In this document: positions 1-9,424 of the stretch, in pieces
Position numbering within the stretch: position 1 is the first letter of the stretch
Layout: each line of letters starts with the position of its first letter
NCBI GenBank assembly: GCA_023417475.1
Contig: JAEZFP010000032.1
Location: 62,001 to 126,000 of the forward strand
Direction of reading: 5' to 3'
DNA: 64,000 nt
Source of the DNA: Bacillota bacterium
GTDB lineage: Bacteria; Bacillota; UBA4882; UBA8346
Notes under the pieces: generated by a model
Database searches by the model: none
Seen by the model: the letters and a program-made list of their open reading frames with translations, nothing else
Told to the model about the DNA's origin: nothing
Position numbers and translations under genes: made by a program

Positions 1-29
1 TCATAGATTTGGATAGTTCATCGCATAAT

Positions 30-52
30 AACCACGTTAGTGGTTTTTTTTT
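30..52 (+). terminator. Intrinsic terminator of an upstream gene
   Basis: AACCAC (30-35), loop GTTA, GTGGTT (40-45), then an uninterrupted T run. It ends a transcript entering from outside the window and separates it from the glutamate mutase operon. Confidence 0.75.
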
Positions 53-165
53 GGCCAATTTTCCGTTTCCTGATTGAAGAAAAAGCGCCAAAGCGAGTCA
101 ACCGACCCTTGAATGCCATATGATCTTACTAAGATGAATTGCGATCCATTTTGAACGGACGGTGA

Positions 166-939
166 TTGGTGATTAAAACGGAAACGAACCAGCCGTGTCC
201 GGTCGAACTGAACCGGAAGGAAAAAGCGTTGCGTTTGATTGACCGGGTGATCGAAGACTGTCTGGATCTGGGGTTTACCCTTGAGCAACTACGGGCGTTG
301 GTCACGATCCATATCCGCGAGAAGGAAGAGTCGTTTCAAAAGGTCCGTGTGTTGTTTATTGACTGCAATGAAGAGCAGTTGCACAATTTCAGCCGCGAGT
401 TTCGCGAGTTGGTCCGGGTGGAGATCGTTCCCCTGTTACTCGACCACTTTTTAAATCTGGAAATGGCCAATGCCGCCTTGGTCCGGGAAGCCGATCTGAT
501 CGTCACCACCACCACCCACCGCCACGATGTGCAAATGATGGTCAAAGCCTTGGGTTTGCCTCATGAAGTGGTGTCGGTCTGCGCTCAACCCCAGACGGAG
601 ATCTTGATCACCCTGGTCCGTTTGGCGGGCCAAGGTCCGCTTGGCATGGTCTGTTTGAGCGATCGTTTTCCGGCTGTCGTCCATCGGGCTTTGGCCAAAG
701 TGGGGATCTTCAATCTGAAACTGGACTATACGACCACCCGCGACCCCGAAGTCTTACAAGCTTTTGTTGAGGCCCACGTCATTTTACTGACTTTCTCCGA
801 GCGGTACGCCGAGGTGAAAGCCATTGCCGGCGATCGCGAGGTCATCTCGTATATCCACCGGCTCGATCACGGCTCCGTCAATCTGGTCCGTCGGGTGATT
901 GAACGGGTGATGGGTGGTCCGGTCAAACGAGGCGAATGA
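166..939 (+). CDS. Sensor-like protein related to the C-terminal region of GntR-type regulators, without an HTH
   Basis: First gene of the glutamate mutase operon, 257 aa. The body resembles the effector region that follows the winged helix in some Firmicutes GntR-family regulators: a helical linker (roughly residues 15-60), then a segment with [10 protein letters not shown] and a two-lobed alpha/beta part with [10 protein letters not shown]. No DNA-binding winged helix is present, because an in-frame stop at 163-165 closes the frame just upstream. The start is TTG at 166 or GTG at 169; the Shine-Dalgarno sequence is poor (GGACGGTGAT lies too close), so the start is uncertain. The stop overlaps the glmS start (ATGA), implying translational coupling. 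It may sense a pathway ligand or bind a partner protein. Resemblance is judged by eye, and the function is unknown. Confidence 0.6.
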   Translation: MVIKTETNQPCPVELNRKEKALRLIDRVIEDCLDLGFTLEQLRALVTIHIREKEESFQKVRVLFIDCNEEQLHNFSREFRELVRVEIVPLLLDHFLNLEMANAALVREADLIVTTTTHRHDVQMMVKALGLPHEVVSVCAQPQTEILITLVRLAGQGPLGMVCLSDRFPAVVHRALAKVGIFNLKLDYTTTRDPEVLQAFVEAHVILLTFSERYAEVKAIAGDREVISYIHRLDHGSVNLVRRVIERVMGGPVKRGE

Positions 940-1385
940 TGAAAAAACCAACGCTAGTCATGGGTGTAATCGGCCTGGATGTTCATGCCGTCGGCAATAA
1001 GATTTTGGAGCGGGCTTTTGCCGAAGCCGGGTTTGAAGTCGTCAACCTGGGCGTGATGGTCTCGCAAAACGAGTTTATCCATGCCGCGATTGAAACCGCG
1101 GCGGAGGTGATCATCATCTCGTCGCTATACGGCCATGCCGAGTTGGACTGCCGCGGTCTCCGCGAGAAATGTCTTGAGGCCGGAATCGGCAACATCCTCA
1201 TCTATGTCGGCGGGAATCTGGTCGTGGGCAAAGCCGCCTTTGAAACCGTGGCACAGACTTTTAAGCAGATGGGATTCGACCGGGTTTATCCACCCGGAAC
1301 CTTACCGGAGGTAGCGATTGCCGATTTGCGGCAGGACCTGCACATAACCGCTGAATTTCTTAAGGGGCGGGAGGGTGAACCATGA
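936..1385 (+). CDS. glmS: Glutamate mutase sigma (S) subunit, B12-binding
   Basis: Small subunit of methylaspartate mutase, which interconverts L-glutamate and (2S,3S)-3-methylaspartate with adenosylcobalamin in the cytoplasm. The diagnostic cobalamin signature D-x-H-x-x-G is intact (Asp15, His17, Gly20 within [11 protein letters not shown]), His17 being the lower axial cobalt ligand. At 149 aa it is slightly longer than the clostridial S subunit. The start ATG at 936 overlaps the stop of the preceding gene, and a second ATG lies at 939. Its own stop overlaps the start of glmE by four bases (ATGA), so the two subunits of the complex are translated in coupling. Confidence 0.95.
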   Translation: MMKKPTLVMGVIGLDVHAVGNKILERAFAEAGFEVVNLGVMVSQNEFIHAAIETAAEVIIISSLYGHAELDCRGLREKCLEAGIGNILIYVGGNLVVGKAAFETVAQTFKQMGFDRVYPPGTLPEVAIADLRQDLHITAEFLKGREGEP

Positions 1386-2836
1386 CGGAATTGCGGAACG
1401 TTTGTCTCAGTGAAGGCGATTTTAAGGCGTTGCGGCAGACCGTGTTGGCGCAGTGGCCGACCGGCGCCGAGGTTGATTTGGATGTTGCGCTCGCGTATCA
1501 ACGGGCGATTCCGGCGGCCAAACGTTTTACCAACCGGCTGGCGCAAGCGCAAGCGGATGGGCGAATTTTAATCCAACCCCGGGCGGGGGTGGCGTTAGTC
1601 GAAGAACAGATCGCTTTGTTGCGCTACCTGGAAACCACGGGTGAAGCCGATTTATTGCCTACCACGGTCGACAGTTATACCCGCCAGAACCGGTATCAGG
1701 AAGCGCAGGAAGGCATTGTCGCCAGCCGCAACGCCGGACGTTCGATGCTGAACGGATTTCCCATTGTCAATTATGGCGTCCCCGAAACCCGCAAAGTCGT
1801 TGAAGCGGTTAAGCTGCCCATCCAAGTACGGCACGGCACGCCCGACGCCCGGTTGTTGGCGGAGATTTCGTTGGCGGCCGGTTTTACCGCGTTTGAAGGC
1901 GGGGGAATCTCCTACAATATTCCGTATGCCAAAGCGATTCCTTTGGAGACCACCATTGGTTATTGGCAATATGTCGACCGGTTGGTCGGTTGGTATGAAG
2001 AGCAGGGAATCGCCATTGACCGCGAGCCCTTTGGACCGTTGACCGGCACCTTGGTCCCACCGGCGATTTCACACTCGATCGCCATTGTCGAAGCGTTGCT
2101 GGCGGCGGAGCAAGGGGTGCGCAATTTGTCGGTGGGGTACGGTCAATGCGGTAATCTGGTCCAGGATGTGGCGGCGTTACGGGTCTTGGCGAAGCTGACC
2201 GCCGAATATCTGGAGCGGTTTGGCTATTCGGGCTTGCGGATTCACACCGTATTTCACCAATGGATGGGCGGGTTCCCGCCCGAAGAAGCCAAAGCCTTTG
2301 CGGTCATCGCGTTGGGCGCTTTGGCGGCTGCGTTTGCCGGGGCCAACAAAGTGATTGTGAAGAGTCCCCATGAAGCGTTTGGAGTTCCGACCAAAGAAGC
2401 CAATGCCGACGGGTTGAAAGCGACCCGGCAGGTTTTAAATATGGTACGCGACCAGCGGTTTCCGGAGTCGCAAGAACTGGCGGAAGAACTGGCGATCACC
2501 GAGGCTGAAACCCGCGCGATTTTGGAGAAGATTTACGAGTTGGGCGAGGGCGATTGGGCGATCGGCGCGGTCCGGGCTTTTGCCGCCGGAGTGCTTGACG
2601 TACCGTTTGCGCCCAGCCGCTGCAACCTTGGCAAAGTCATGCCGGTCCGGGATCAAAATGGCGCGGTTCGGTTTTTGGACTTTGGCAACCTGCCGTTTGA
2701 CGCCGCGATTCAGGATTTTCACCGGCAACGTGTCGCCGCGCGGGCGGCGGCTGAGGAACGGCCGGTCGGTTTTCAGATGGTGGTTGATGATATTTATGCC
2801 ATCAGTAAAGGGATGTTGGTTGGCAGGCCACGTTAA
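1382..2836 (+). CDS. glmE: Glutamate mutase epsilon (E) subunit
   Basis: Catalytic TIM-barrel subunit of methylaspartate mutase; pairs with GlmS to sandwich adenosylcobalamin and carry out the radical carbon-skeleton rearrangement of glutamate. The 484 aa length matches the clostridial E subunit. Recognisable family segments include the N-terminal [18 protein letters not shown], the glycine-rich [14 protein letters not shown] and the region around HQWMGGFP. The frame begins four bases inside the end of glmS. A long antisense frame (2435-4150) runs across this gene and the next and is a composition shadow. Confidence 0.96.
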   Translation: MTELRNVCLSEGDFKALRQTVLAQWPTGAEVDLDVALAYQRAIPAAKRFTNRLAQAQADGRILIQPRAGVALVEEQIALLRYLETTGEADLLPTTVDSYTRQNRYQEAQEGIVASRNAGRSMLNGFPIVNYGVPETRKVVEAVKLPIQVRHGTPDARLLAEISLAAGFTAFEGGGISYNIPYAKAIPLETTIGYWQYVDRLVGWYEEQGIAIDREPFGPLTGTLVPPAISHSIAIVEALLAAEQGVRNLSVGYGQCGNLVQDVAALRVLAKLTAEYLERFGYSGLRIHTVFHQWMGGFPPEEAKAFAVIALGALAAAFAGANKVIVKSPHEAFGVPTKEANADGLKATRQVLNMVRDQRFPESQELAEELAITEAETRAILEKIYELGEGDWAIGAVRAFAAGVLDVPFAPSRCNLGKVMPVRDQNGAVRFLDFGNLPFDAAIQDFHRQRVAARAAAEERPVGFQMVVDDIYAISKGMLVGRPR

Positions 2837-2854
2837 AAATAAGGAGTCGGCGGG

Positions 2855-4102
2855 ATGAAAATTACCAAACTGGTTTGCGCGCCGGGTCGGACCGGATTTT
2901 ATTTCGATGATCAAGCGGCGATCAAACAGAACGCGGTGCCGGACGGATTTGCCTATCAAGGTCAACCGGTCTTGCCGGGGTTCACCAGTATCCGGCAGGC
3001 CGGCGAAGCCGTCTCCATCATGCTGATCCTGGACGACGGGCAGGTCGCGTTCGGCGACTGCGCGGCGGTCCAATATTCGGGCGCAGGCGGGCGTGACCCG
3101 GTTTTTTTGGCACGGGAATTCATTCCGGTGATTGAATCGCTGCTGCGTCCAGCACTTGAGGGGGCAACGCTGGCGGATTTCCGGACGCTGGCGGAAGCCG
3201 TGGAACGGGTGATTGACCCGAAGACCGGGAAACCGTTGCATACCGCGATCCGTTATGGCGTAACCCAGGCGTTGTTGGACGCCGTCGCCAAGTCGCGCCG
3301 GCAGTTGATGGCCGATATCATCGCCCAGGAATATCAGACCACCGTATCCACCCGGCCGATTCCCATCTTTACCCAAAGCGGCGACGACCGGTACGCCAAT
3401 GCCGATAAGATGATCATTAAAGAGGCGGATATCCTGCCGCACGGTCTGATTAATAATATCGGGACCAAACTGGGCCATAACGGCGAACTGCTCCTCGAAT
3501 ACGTCGGATGGTTGAAAAAACGGGTGGAACAGCTGCGGCGCCGGTCCGACTACCAGCCGGTCCTGCATATAGACGTCTACGGCACCATTGGCTTGGCTTT
3601 TGATCACGATCCCGAACGAATCCTCGACTATTTGGCGCAATTGGCCGCGGCAGCCGCGCCGTTGCGTTTGCGGATCGAGGGTCCGGTCGATATGGGCGAC
3701 CGGTTGCGGCAGTTGGAAGCTTTGGCCGACCTGCGCGGCGCTGTTGACAGCCGGGGGATCGCTTTGGAGATCGTCGCTGACGAATGGTGCAATACGTTGG
3801 AGGACATTGAGCTTTTCGCTCAACACCGGGCCGGTCATATGCTTCAGATCAAAACCCCCGATTTGGGTGGGATCAATAACGCGGCGGCGGCGGTTTTGGT
3901 CTGTAAACAAGCGGGAATCGGGGCGTATCTCGGCGGTACCTGCAATGAGACCGACCGTTCGGCACAGGTCTGTGTCCACGTGGCGTTGGCGACCCGGCCC
4001 GATCAGATGCTCGCCAAACCGGGGATGGGAATGGACGAAGGTTATATGATTGTCTCCAACGAGATGAACCGGATCCTGGCATTGAAACAAAGCGGTAATT
4101 AG
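2855..4102 (+). CDS. mal: Methylaspartate ammonia-lyase (3-methylaspartase)
   Basis: Enolase-superfamily lyase that removes ammonia from 3-methylaspartate to give mesaconate, the second step of the methylaspartate pathway. It has 415 aa, close to the clostridial enzyme. The C-terminal barrel carries LQIKTPDLGGINN, whose Lys333 corresponds to the (S)-specific catalytic lysine of the family, and the metal-binding DEW segment just before it is present. A good SD (AAGGAG, 2841-2846) precedes the ATG. It lies 18 bases after glmE, as expected for sequential enzymes in one operon. Confidence 0.95.
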   Translation: MKITKLVCAPGRTGFYFDDQAAIKQNAVPDGFAYQGQPVLPGFTSIRQAGEAVSIMLILDDGQVAFGDCAAVQYSGAGGRDPVFLAREFIPVIESLLRPALEGATLADFRTLAEAVERVIDPKTGKPLHTAIRYGVTQALLDAVAKSRRQLMADIIAQEYQTTVSTRPIPIFTQSGDDRYANADKMIIKEADILPHGLINNIGTKLGHNGELLLEYVGWLKKRVEQLRRRSDYQPVLHIDVYGTIGLAFDHDPERILDYLAQLAAAAAPLRLRIEGPVDMGDRLRQLEALADLRGAVDSRGIALEIVADEWCNTLEDIELFAQHRAGHMLQIKTPDLGGINNAAAAVLVCKQAGIGAYLGGTCNETDRSAQVCVHVALATRPDQMLAKPGMGMDEGYMIVSNEMNRILALKQSGN

Positions 4103-4193
4103 TTCGCAGGTGCCGTAATCTGCAATCGTGGGATAAACCCGAGGGATCACGGCATATGATCAAGTGAAGTTGCAAAGGGAATGGGGCGGAACG

Positions 4194-5549
4194 ATGACAG
4201 AGCTACGGATCTTATCCCCCACGGCGATTTTGGGTTACGGTTTTCCGGTCAGTTCGTTTGAAGCGGGCTTGCGCCGCAATCCCCACGTGATTGCGGTCGA
4301 CGCCGGATCAACCGATCCCGGCCCGTATTATCTCGGAGCCGGGGTTTGCTTTACCGAACGGCGCGCCGTCAAACGGGATTTGCAGTTGATCCTCCAAGCG
4401 GCGTTGCCACGGCGGATCCGGGTGATCATCGGCAGCGCCGGGGGGAGCGGCGCCAACTGTCATCTGGAGCGGGACTTGGGGATACTCCATGAGTTGGCCG
4501 CCGAGCTTCAACTGCATTTTACGGTGGCGGTGATTCAGGCCGAAATCGCTAAAGAATCGCTCCTCGCGTTATGGCGGGAGGGAAAGATAACCCCTCTCGC
4601 GCCAGCTCCGGATTTGACGGAAGCGGATATTGTTGAATCCACCAGGGTGGTCGGGCAGATGGGGATGGATCCGATCCTCCGGGCTTTGGATTCGAACGCG
4701 GACGTGATCTTGGCCGGACGCTGTTATGATCCGGCAGTTTTTGCTGCGTTGCCGGTCCGGGAAGGGTTTGATCCCGGTCTGGCGATTCATCTCGGGAAGA
4801 TTTTGGAGTGCGCGGCGATTGCCGCCACGCCGGGCAGCGGCAGTGACTGTCTGTTCGGGACTATGTACCCGGATCATTTCACCGTTGAACCGTTAAATTC
4901 CAACCGCCGCTGCACCACGTTGTCTGTGGCCGCCCACACTTTATATGAAAAATCCAATCCGTATCTGCTGCCCGGTCCGGGCGGAATGCTGGATCTGCGG
5001 CAAACGCAGTTCGAGCAGGTAACCGCGGCGCAAGTCCGGGTGAGCGGGAGCCGGTTTAGCCAGTCCGAACCGTACCGGATCAAGTTGGAAGGGGCGCGGC
5101 GTCTCGGATTCCGGACCATCGCCATCGCCGGAGTGCGCGATCCGATCATGATCCGGCAGATCGACCCGATCATCGCTGCGGTGAAAGAGCGCGTGGCTGA
5201 TAATTTTCAGCATGAGTCGTGGTCCTATCATTTGAACTTCGCCGTTTACGGTAAAAACGGCGTAATGGGCCTTTGGGAACCCCAACCGTTCCCGGAAGGG
5301 CACGAGTTGGGCATCGTCATCGAAGCCGTTGGGGCGACCCAGGAGATCGCCAATACCATTTGCGGTTTTGCCCGTTCGACCATGTTGCACTATGGTTACG
5401 CCGGCCGGATCGCCACCGCCGGAAATTTGGCGTTTCCCTATTCCCCCTCGGATTTCAAGGCGGGAGCGGTTTATGCTTTCAGTTTGTACCATTTGGTGGA
5501 GACGGATGATCCGTGCCGGTTTTTCCCCATGCAACGGATTGAACTGTAA
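4194..5549 (+). CDS. AtuA-family protein (DUF1446, acyclic terpene utilization family)
   Basis: A 451-aa protein of the AtuA/DUF1446 family. Family hallmarks are the N-terminal DAGSTDPGPYYLG segment, the glycine-rich IIGSAGGSGANCH loop and VILAGRCYDPAVF. I chose ATG 4194, preceded by GGGGCGG, over an upstream GTG at 4164. The gene sits between methylaspartase and a DUF4387 gene. AtuA-type proteins are often paired with a DUF4387 protein, which suggests a two-component enzyme. The operon has no recognisable mesaconate hydratase (no aconitase- or fumarase-like gene), so this pair is a reasonable candidate for processing mesaconate. That role is inference from position only. Confidence 0.85.
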   Translation: MTELRILSPTAILGYGFPVSSFEAGLRRNPHVIAVDAGSTDPGPYYLGAGVCFTERRAVKRDLQLILQAALPRRIRVIIGSAGGSGANCHLERDLGILHELAAELQLHFTVAVIQAEIAKESLLALWREGKITPLAPAPDLTEADIVESTRVVGQMGMDPILRALDSNADVILAGRCYDPAVFAALPVREGFDPGLAIHLGKILECAAIAATPGSGSDCLFGTMYPDHFTVEPLNSNRRCTTLSVAAHTLYEKSNPYLLPGPGGMLDLRQTQFEQVTAAQVRVSGSRFSQSEPYRIKLEGARRLGFRTIAIAGVRDPIMIRQIDPIIAAVKERVADNFQHESWSYHLNFAVYGKNGVMGLWEPQPFPEGHELGIVIEAVGATQEIANTICGFARSTMLHYGYAGRIATAGNLAFPYSPSDFKAGAVYAFSLYHLVETDDPCRFFPMQRIEL

Positions 5550-5596
5550 ATTCAGTGGAGAACCGGCATGAAGCAGTCGGAAAGGAGCTGCCGAAG

Positions 5597-5926
5597 ATGG
5601 GAATACCCCTGGTCGAGTTGGCCGAGGTGATCCGGAGCAAAAATTCCGGACCGTATGAGTTAACGTTGGATATTATCTTTCGTGAGGACGCGGTCTTTCG
5701 GCAAGTCTGCGCGCAAGGATTGATCAATCAAGGGTTGATCGCCAAGACCTATGGAATTGCCGAAACGGATGTGCTGGGAGTGATCGAATTTATCCCGGCT
5801 AAAGCGATTAAGATTAATCTCCGGCGGCCGGTTCCCTCGGGATCGCTTGGCGACACCGATGTTTACGGCGCCCAGCAACATGCGCCGCTATTGGGGTTGG
5901 AGCTTGCCCTGGCGGGTGCGGACTAA
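5597..5926 (+). CDS. DUF4387 family protein, small partner of the AtuA-like protein
   Basis: A 109-aa protein typical of DUF4387: VIRSKNSGPYELTLDIIF near the N terminus and a C-terminal RRPVPSGSLGDTDVYGAQQH segment. ATG 5597 is favoured because AAAGGAG (5581-5587) lies nine bases upstream; an earlier ATG at 5555 lacks an SD. The stop overlaps the next start by one base (TAATG). DUF4387 proteins usually occur beside, or fused to, AtuA-like proteins, so the two are probably subunits of one enzyme. Its chemistry is not established. Confidence 0.85.
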   Translation: MGIPLVELAEVIRSKNSGPYELTLDIIFREDAVFRQVCAQGLINQGLIAKTYGIAETDVLGVIEFIPAKAIKINLRRPVPSGSLGDTDVYGAQQHAPLLGLELALAGAD

Positions 5927-6864
5927 TGCCGGGAGCCTTAATCCAGGAATTGTTAATGTACGCGGTGTATTTCGCGCCCCGCGGGAAAAGCCGTCTAATC
6001 ACGCTCGGCCATCATCTCGCCCAACGGCATCTAAATCCGCTGGACCGCCTGATCGGGGTGATCGGTGATGCCGGCGCCGGCAAGTCGCTGTTGATCAAGG
6101 GGCTTTTTCCCGGGCTTGAATTGACCAACGACGATTCCGGAATGAATATCCGCCCCTTGCCCGTTTTGGACCAAGCGGAAACGGGGCGGTTTACGGCCCA
6201 CACCTACCATCTGGATATGCGGTTTGAGATGGCGTTCACTCCATTGCAGCGGCTGGCCGACGCGGTAGCTGCGGCGATCCAGGCGGAACGCCGGGTGGTC
6301 ATCGAACATTTTGAACTGCTGTATCCGTTTTTGAAGCTGAACGCGGCGATCCTGATCGGCATCGGCGAAGAGGTGATCGTCACCCGGCCCAATATCTTCG
6401 GCCCGTTGCCCGAAGATATCGCCACCATCGTCTTTCGTTCGCTGGCATACCGCAGGATGGCCCATACCGCCGAGGATCTGGTGGGGTTGATTCTGCATAA
6501 TGAGTTGCAGGTCAAAGAACCGTTGATTCACGCCGATGTCAAACATGGTTTCGTGCTTGAGTTTGCAACTAAACCGGAGCTGGATCTGGAATGGTTGGAA
6601 AGGCGGGTCCGGGAATTTATCGCCCAAGCGATTCCTATTCACACCGTGGACGACGAACATATCTGCATCGGGGGAACCCGGTTATTCTGCACCGGCCCCC
6701 GGATTCATCTGCGCAAAACCTCGGAGATTGAACATTTTCAAGTGGTCAAAGAGATTTTCTACGACCCCATCGCGGCGAAGTATTTATTAGTGGGATTGGT
6801 CGGCAAAGCCGAACCGTTTAACATAAAGGATCTGAACGATTATTTTAAGGGGGATCGCCCCTAG
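5926..6864 (+). CDS. P-loop protein of the 'alanine-tRNA synthetase second additional domain' type
   Basis: A 312-aa protein with a clear Walker A motif, GDAGAGKS (about residues 47-54), followed by a region rich in hydrophobic strands (VVIEHFELLYP). The C-terminal third (VKHGFVLEF onwards, with HTVDDEHICIGGTR) resembles the domain appended to alanyl-tRNA synthetase-like proteins, where the family gets its odd name. Similar proteins are familiar in glutamate mutase operons. The start is ATG 5926, overlapping the upstream stop; an alternative ATG at 5956 after CCAGGAA cannot be excluded. It may be an ATP- or GTP-driven chaperone for the mutase. Role unknown. Confidence 0.8.
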   Translation: MPGALIQELLMYAVYFAPRGKSRLITLGHHLAQRHLNPLDRLIGVIGDAGAGKSLLIKGLFPGLELTNDDSGMNIRPLPVLDQAETGRFTAHTYHLDMRFEMAFTPLQRLADAVAAAIQAERRVVIEHFELLYPFLKLNAAILIGIGEEVIVTRPNIFGPLPEDIATIVFRSLAYRRMAHTAEDLVGLILHNELQVKEPLIHADVKHGFVLEFATKPELDLEWLERRVREFIAQAIPIHTVDDEHICIGGTRLFCTGPRIHLRKTSEIEHFQVVKEIFYDPIAAKYLLVGLVGKAEPFNIKDLNDYFKGDRP

Positions 6865-6904
6865 CATTTTGCCGGTGTTGCCCATGCCAATGCGGGAGTG
6901 AACG

Positions 6905-8329
6905 ATGAATCCGTATTTGTTAATTGATTTTGGGAGTACTTATACCAAGTTGACCGCGGTCGACTTGGACCGGCCGCGGGTGTTGGGAACAGCCAGCGCT
7001 AAAACCACCGTCGCGGACGGCTTAAGCGCCGGATTTCAGGAAGCTTTGGCCCGGCTGGAACAGGCAATTGGGCCGGTGCGTTATAGGAAACGCCTGGCCG
7101 CCAGCAGCGCCGCCGGAGGACTGAAGATCATCGCCGTGGGATTGGTGCCCGAGTTAACCGTAGCGGCCGCGAAACAAGCGGCGCTTGGCGCCGGCGGGCG
7201 GGTGCTGAAAGTCTACGGTTTTGAGCTGACGGCGGTCGATTGTCTGGAGATGGCCGACTTACAACCCGATCTGATCTTGTTGGCCGGGGGTACCGACGGC
7301 GGCAATCAACAGATCTTGCTTCATAACTCGGAATTGCTGGCCCAAAGCGAGCTGGCCGCCCCAATCATCATCGCCGGAAACCGGAGCGCGACGCCGCAAG
7401 CTGCCGCCAAGCTTGCGGCGTCTGGAAAAGTTTGTTATCAAGCGCCTAATGTCCTGCCACGGCTAGGCGAGTTGAACACCGTGCCGGTACAACGCCGGAT
7501 CCGGGAGATCTTTTTGGAACGGATCGTTCACGCCAAAGGACTGGATCGCGTCGAACGATTTATTGACGGGATTATTATGCCGACGCCGGCGGCGGTTTTG
7601 GACGCGGCGGTCTGCTTGGCCGACGGCGCCGGCGGGAGCGCTGGGTGGGGCGAGTTGCTGCTGGTGGATGTCGGCGGCGCCACCACCGATGTCCATTCGG
7701 TGGCGGCGGGTTTGCCGACCCGGGCCAATGTCAGCTTGCGCGGTTTGCCCGAACCCCGGGTTAAACGCACCGTTGAAGGGGACTTGGGGATGCGCTATAG
7801 CGCCGGGGCGTTGGCGGACGTCTTTGCGGTCGAGCAGATCGCCGGGTTAGCACAACTGCCGGTCGACGTTGTGGCGACGGGAATCGAGCGGCGTTGCGCC
7901 GCAACGGATTTTTTGCCGGAGCAGCCGGCTGAGGTGGCACTGGAGCTAACGTTGGGTTTTTTGGCGGTCAAGGGTGCGGTCGAACGGCACGTGGGGCATT
8001 TGGAACAAAACTTCACTCCGGCGGGGCCGATTTGGGTGCAAACCGGCAAGGATCTGACCAACGTGGCGAAGGTGATCGGCACCGGCGGAATTTTAGCCCA
8101 TCAACCCCAAAGCCGGCGCATTGTAGCCGGCGCGTTGGCCGAACCGGCCGCTCCCGACATCCTGAAACCGGCCCGGGCCGAGCTGGTGATTGACCGGCAC
8201 TACTTGATTCCAACGCTGGGTCTGTTGGTCAAGGAATTTCCCGAAGTTGCCTTTACACTGTTGACAGCGGCCTTATCCGCAGAAAAAAACGGGGTTTCCG
8301 AAGTTAACGGGAACGTAAATAACGTTTAA
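6905..8329 (+). CDS. glmL: Glutamate mutase accessory protein GlmL/MutL
   Basis: A 474-aa actin-like ATPase. The N terminus LLIDFGSTYTKLTAVD is the phosphate-1 motif of the ASKHA fold, and LLLVDVGGATTDVHSV (about residues 247-262) is the second phosphate motif. GlmL/MutL proteins accompany B12-dependent glutamate mutase and are thought to reactivate enzyme that has lost or damaged its cobalamin, by analogy with diol dehydratase reactivases. It is the last gene of the operon, 40 bases after the P-loop gene. No clear T-run terminator follows, though an inverted repeat lies at 8377-8425. Confidence 0.93.
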   Translation: MNPYLLIDFGSTYTKLTAVDLDRPRVLGTASAKTTVADGLSAGFQEALARLEQAIGPVRYRKRLAASSAAGGLKIIAVGLVPELTVAAAKQAALGAGGRVLKVYGFELTAVDCLEMADLQPDLILLAGGTDGGNQQILLHNSELLAQSELAAPIIIAGNRSATPQAAAKLAASGKVCYQAPNVLPRLGELNTVPVQRRIREIFLERIVHAKGLDRVERFIDGIIMPTPAAVLDAAVCLADGAGGSAGWGELLLVDVGGATTDVHSVAAGLPTRANVSLRGLPEPRVKRTVEGDLGMRYSAGALADVFAVEQIAGLAQLPVDVVATGIERRCAATDFLPEQPAEVALELTLGFLAVKGAVERHVGHLEQNFTPAGPIWVQTGKDLTNVAKVIGTGGILAHQPQSRRIVAGALAEPAAPDILKPARAELVIDRHYLIPTLGLLVKEFPEVAFTLLTAALSAEKNGVSEVNGNVNNV

Positions 8330-8376
8330 GCAGGAACCTTCCGCTTGCGAAGCGAATTCATCAGGATAGACAGTTC

Positions 8377-8425
8377 CGAGAATGCAAATTACATTTTGCT
8401 TATTTCAGTAGTGTTGCAATTCTCG
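8377..8425. repeat. Inverted repeat after glmL
   Basis: CGAGAATGCAA (8377-8387) pairs with TTGCAATTCTCG (8414-8425) with one bulged base. No T run follows, so this is not a canonical terminator. It could be a degraded one, an RNA 3'-end stabiliser, or a regulatory hairpin in the leader of the downstream transporter gene. Confidence 0.4.
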
Positions 8426-8486
8426 CCATGGGAGAAGATTGAGTTTTATTTCGACCGTCAATACTGCCAATCCAGGATGAATAGGT

Positions 8487-9251
8487 GTGATCGTGTTGTT
8501 GGTGATCATTGGTTTGTGTGTGGCCGGCTTCATCGCGGCGTTTGTCGATTCGATTGCCGGAGGAGGCGGGCTGATCAGTCTGCCGGCTTTTTTATTGGCG
8601 GGGGTTCCGCCGCATTTTGCGTTAGGGACCAATAAGTTCGCTTCGACCGCCGCGTCATTGACCAGTTCCATCAAGTACGCCCGCTCGGCAAAGGTCAACG
8701 GGGAGTTGATGCGTTATCTTGTCCCGCTGACGTTGGTGGGCGCGGCGCTGGGAGTTAAAGCGGTTTTACATTTGGATCCCCGGTTCCTGCAAGCGCTGGT
8801 ATTGGTGATGATTATTGCGGTTGGCCTTTACAGTCTCTTCTCAAAGAAGGTTGGCCTAACAGACCGTTTCACCGGTTTAACCCGGGGCAAGATTGGCTTG
8901 GGTATGGTTTTGGCGTTGGGAATCGGTTTCTATGATGGTTTCTTCGGGCCGGGCACCGGTTCTTTTTTGATCTTCGGGTTGATTGGGATCTACGGGTTTG
9001 ATTTTATCAACGCCGGCGGGAACGCTCGGGTGTTGAATTTTGTCAGCAACGTAACGGCGTTGCTCTTGTTTGCCTGGCAAGGACGGATCAATTATCATTA
9101 CGGGATTCCGGTGGCTTTGGCGATGATCGCCGGGGCGCAACTGGGGACCAAAATGGCGTTGCAAAACGGGGTGAAGTTGGTCAAACCGCTTTTTGTAACA
9201 ATGTCGCTGGGGGTTGCCGGGAAAGTATTATGGGGCATGTTCAACGGATAG
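8487..9251 (+). CDS. TSUP (TauE/SafE) family anion exporter
   Basis: A 254-aa integral membrane protein of the TauE/SafE family, which moves sulfite, sulfoacetate or other small organic anions across the cytoplasmic membrane. The N-terminal half-repeat has FVDSIAGGGGLISLP and the second half has GFYDGFFGPGTGSF, the paired glycine-rich signatures of the family. Six to eight hydrophobic segments are visible. The start is GTG 8487 after CCAGGATG. The substrate is not predictable from sequence. It is separated from the glutamate mutase operon by 157 bases and is probably transcribed independently. Confidence 0.88.
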   Translation: MIVLLVIIGLCVAGFIAAFVDSIAGGGGLISLPAFLLAGVPPHFALGTNKFASTAASLTSSIKYARSAKVNGELMRYLVPLTLVGAALGVKAVLHLDPRFLQALVLVMIIAVGLYSLFSKKVGLTDRFTGLTRGKIGLGMVLALGIGFYDGFFGPGTGSFLIFGLIGIYGFDFINAGGNARVLNFVSNVTALLLFAWQGRINYHYGIPVALAMIAGAQLGTKMALQNGVKLVKPLFVTMSLGVAGKVLWGMFNG

Positions 9252-9385
9252 CGTTCGCGCGCAATAACAACCGATGAATGGAGTCAAGATCATTGATAAG
9301 ACATGGTTGGCTAACGCCGGGACCGGAGGGCATGTTTCATCATTAACAGGCAGGAACTCTTTGGAAGTTATTTTGGAACGGAAAG

Positions 9386-9418
9386 AAACCGGCGGTGAAA
9401 CTTCAACCGCCGGTTTTG
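9386..9418. terminator. Bidirectional terminator between convergent genes
   Basis: Perfect 11-bp stem AAACCGGCGGT (9386-9396) / ACCGCCGGTTT (9406-9416), with T residues on either strand. It serves both the TSUP gene and the convergent secreted-protein gene. Confidence 0.8.
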
Positions 9419-9424
9419 CTGTAT

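Noticed and set aside
2435..4150. A long (571-codon) minus-strand open frame across glmE and methylaspartase
   Set aside because: It is antisense to two confidently assigned enzymes, has no SD and reads as a composition shadow of GC-rich codons.
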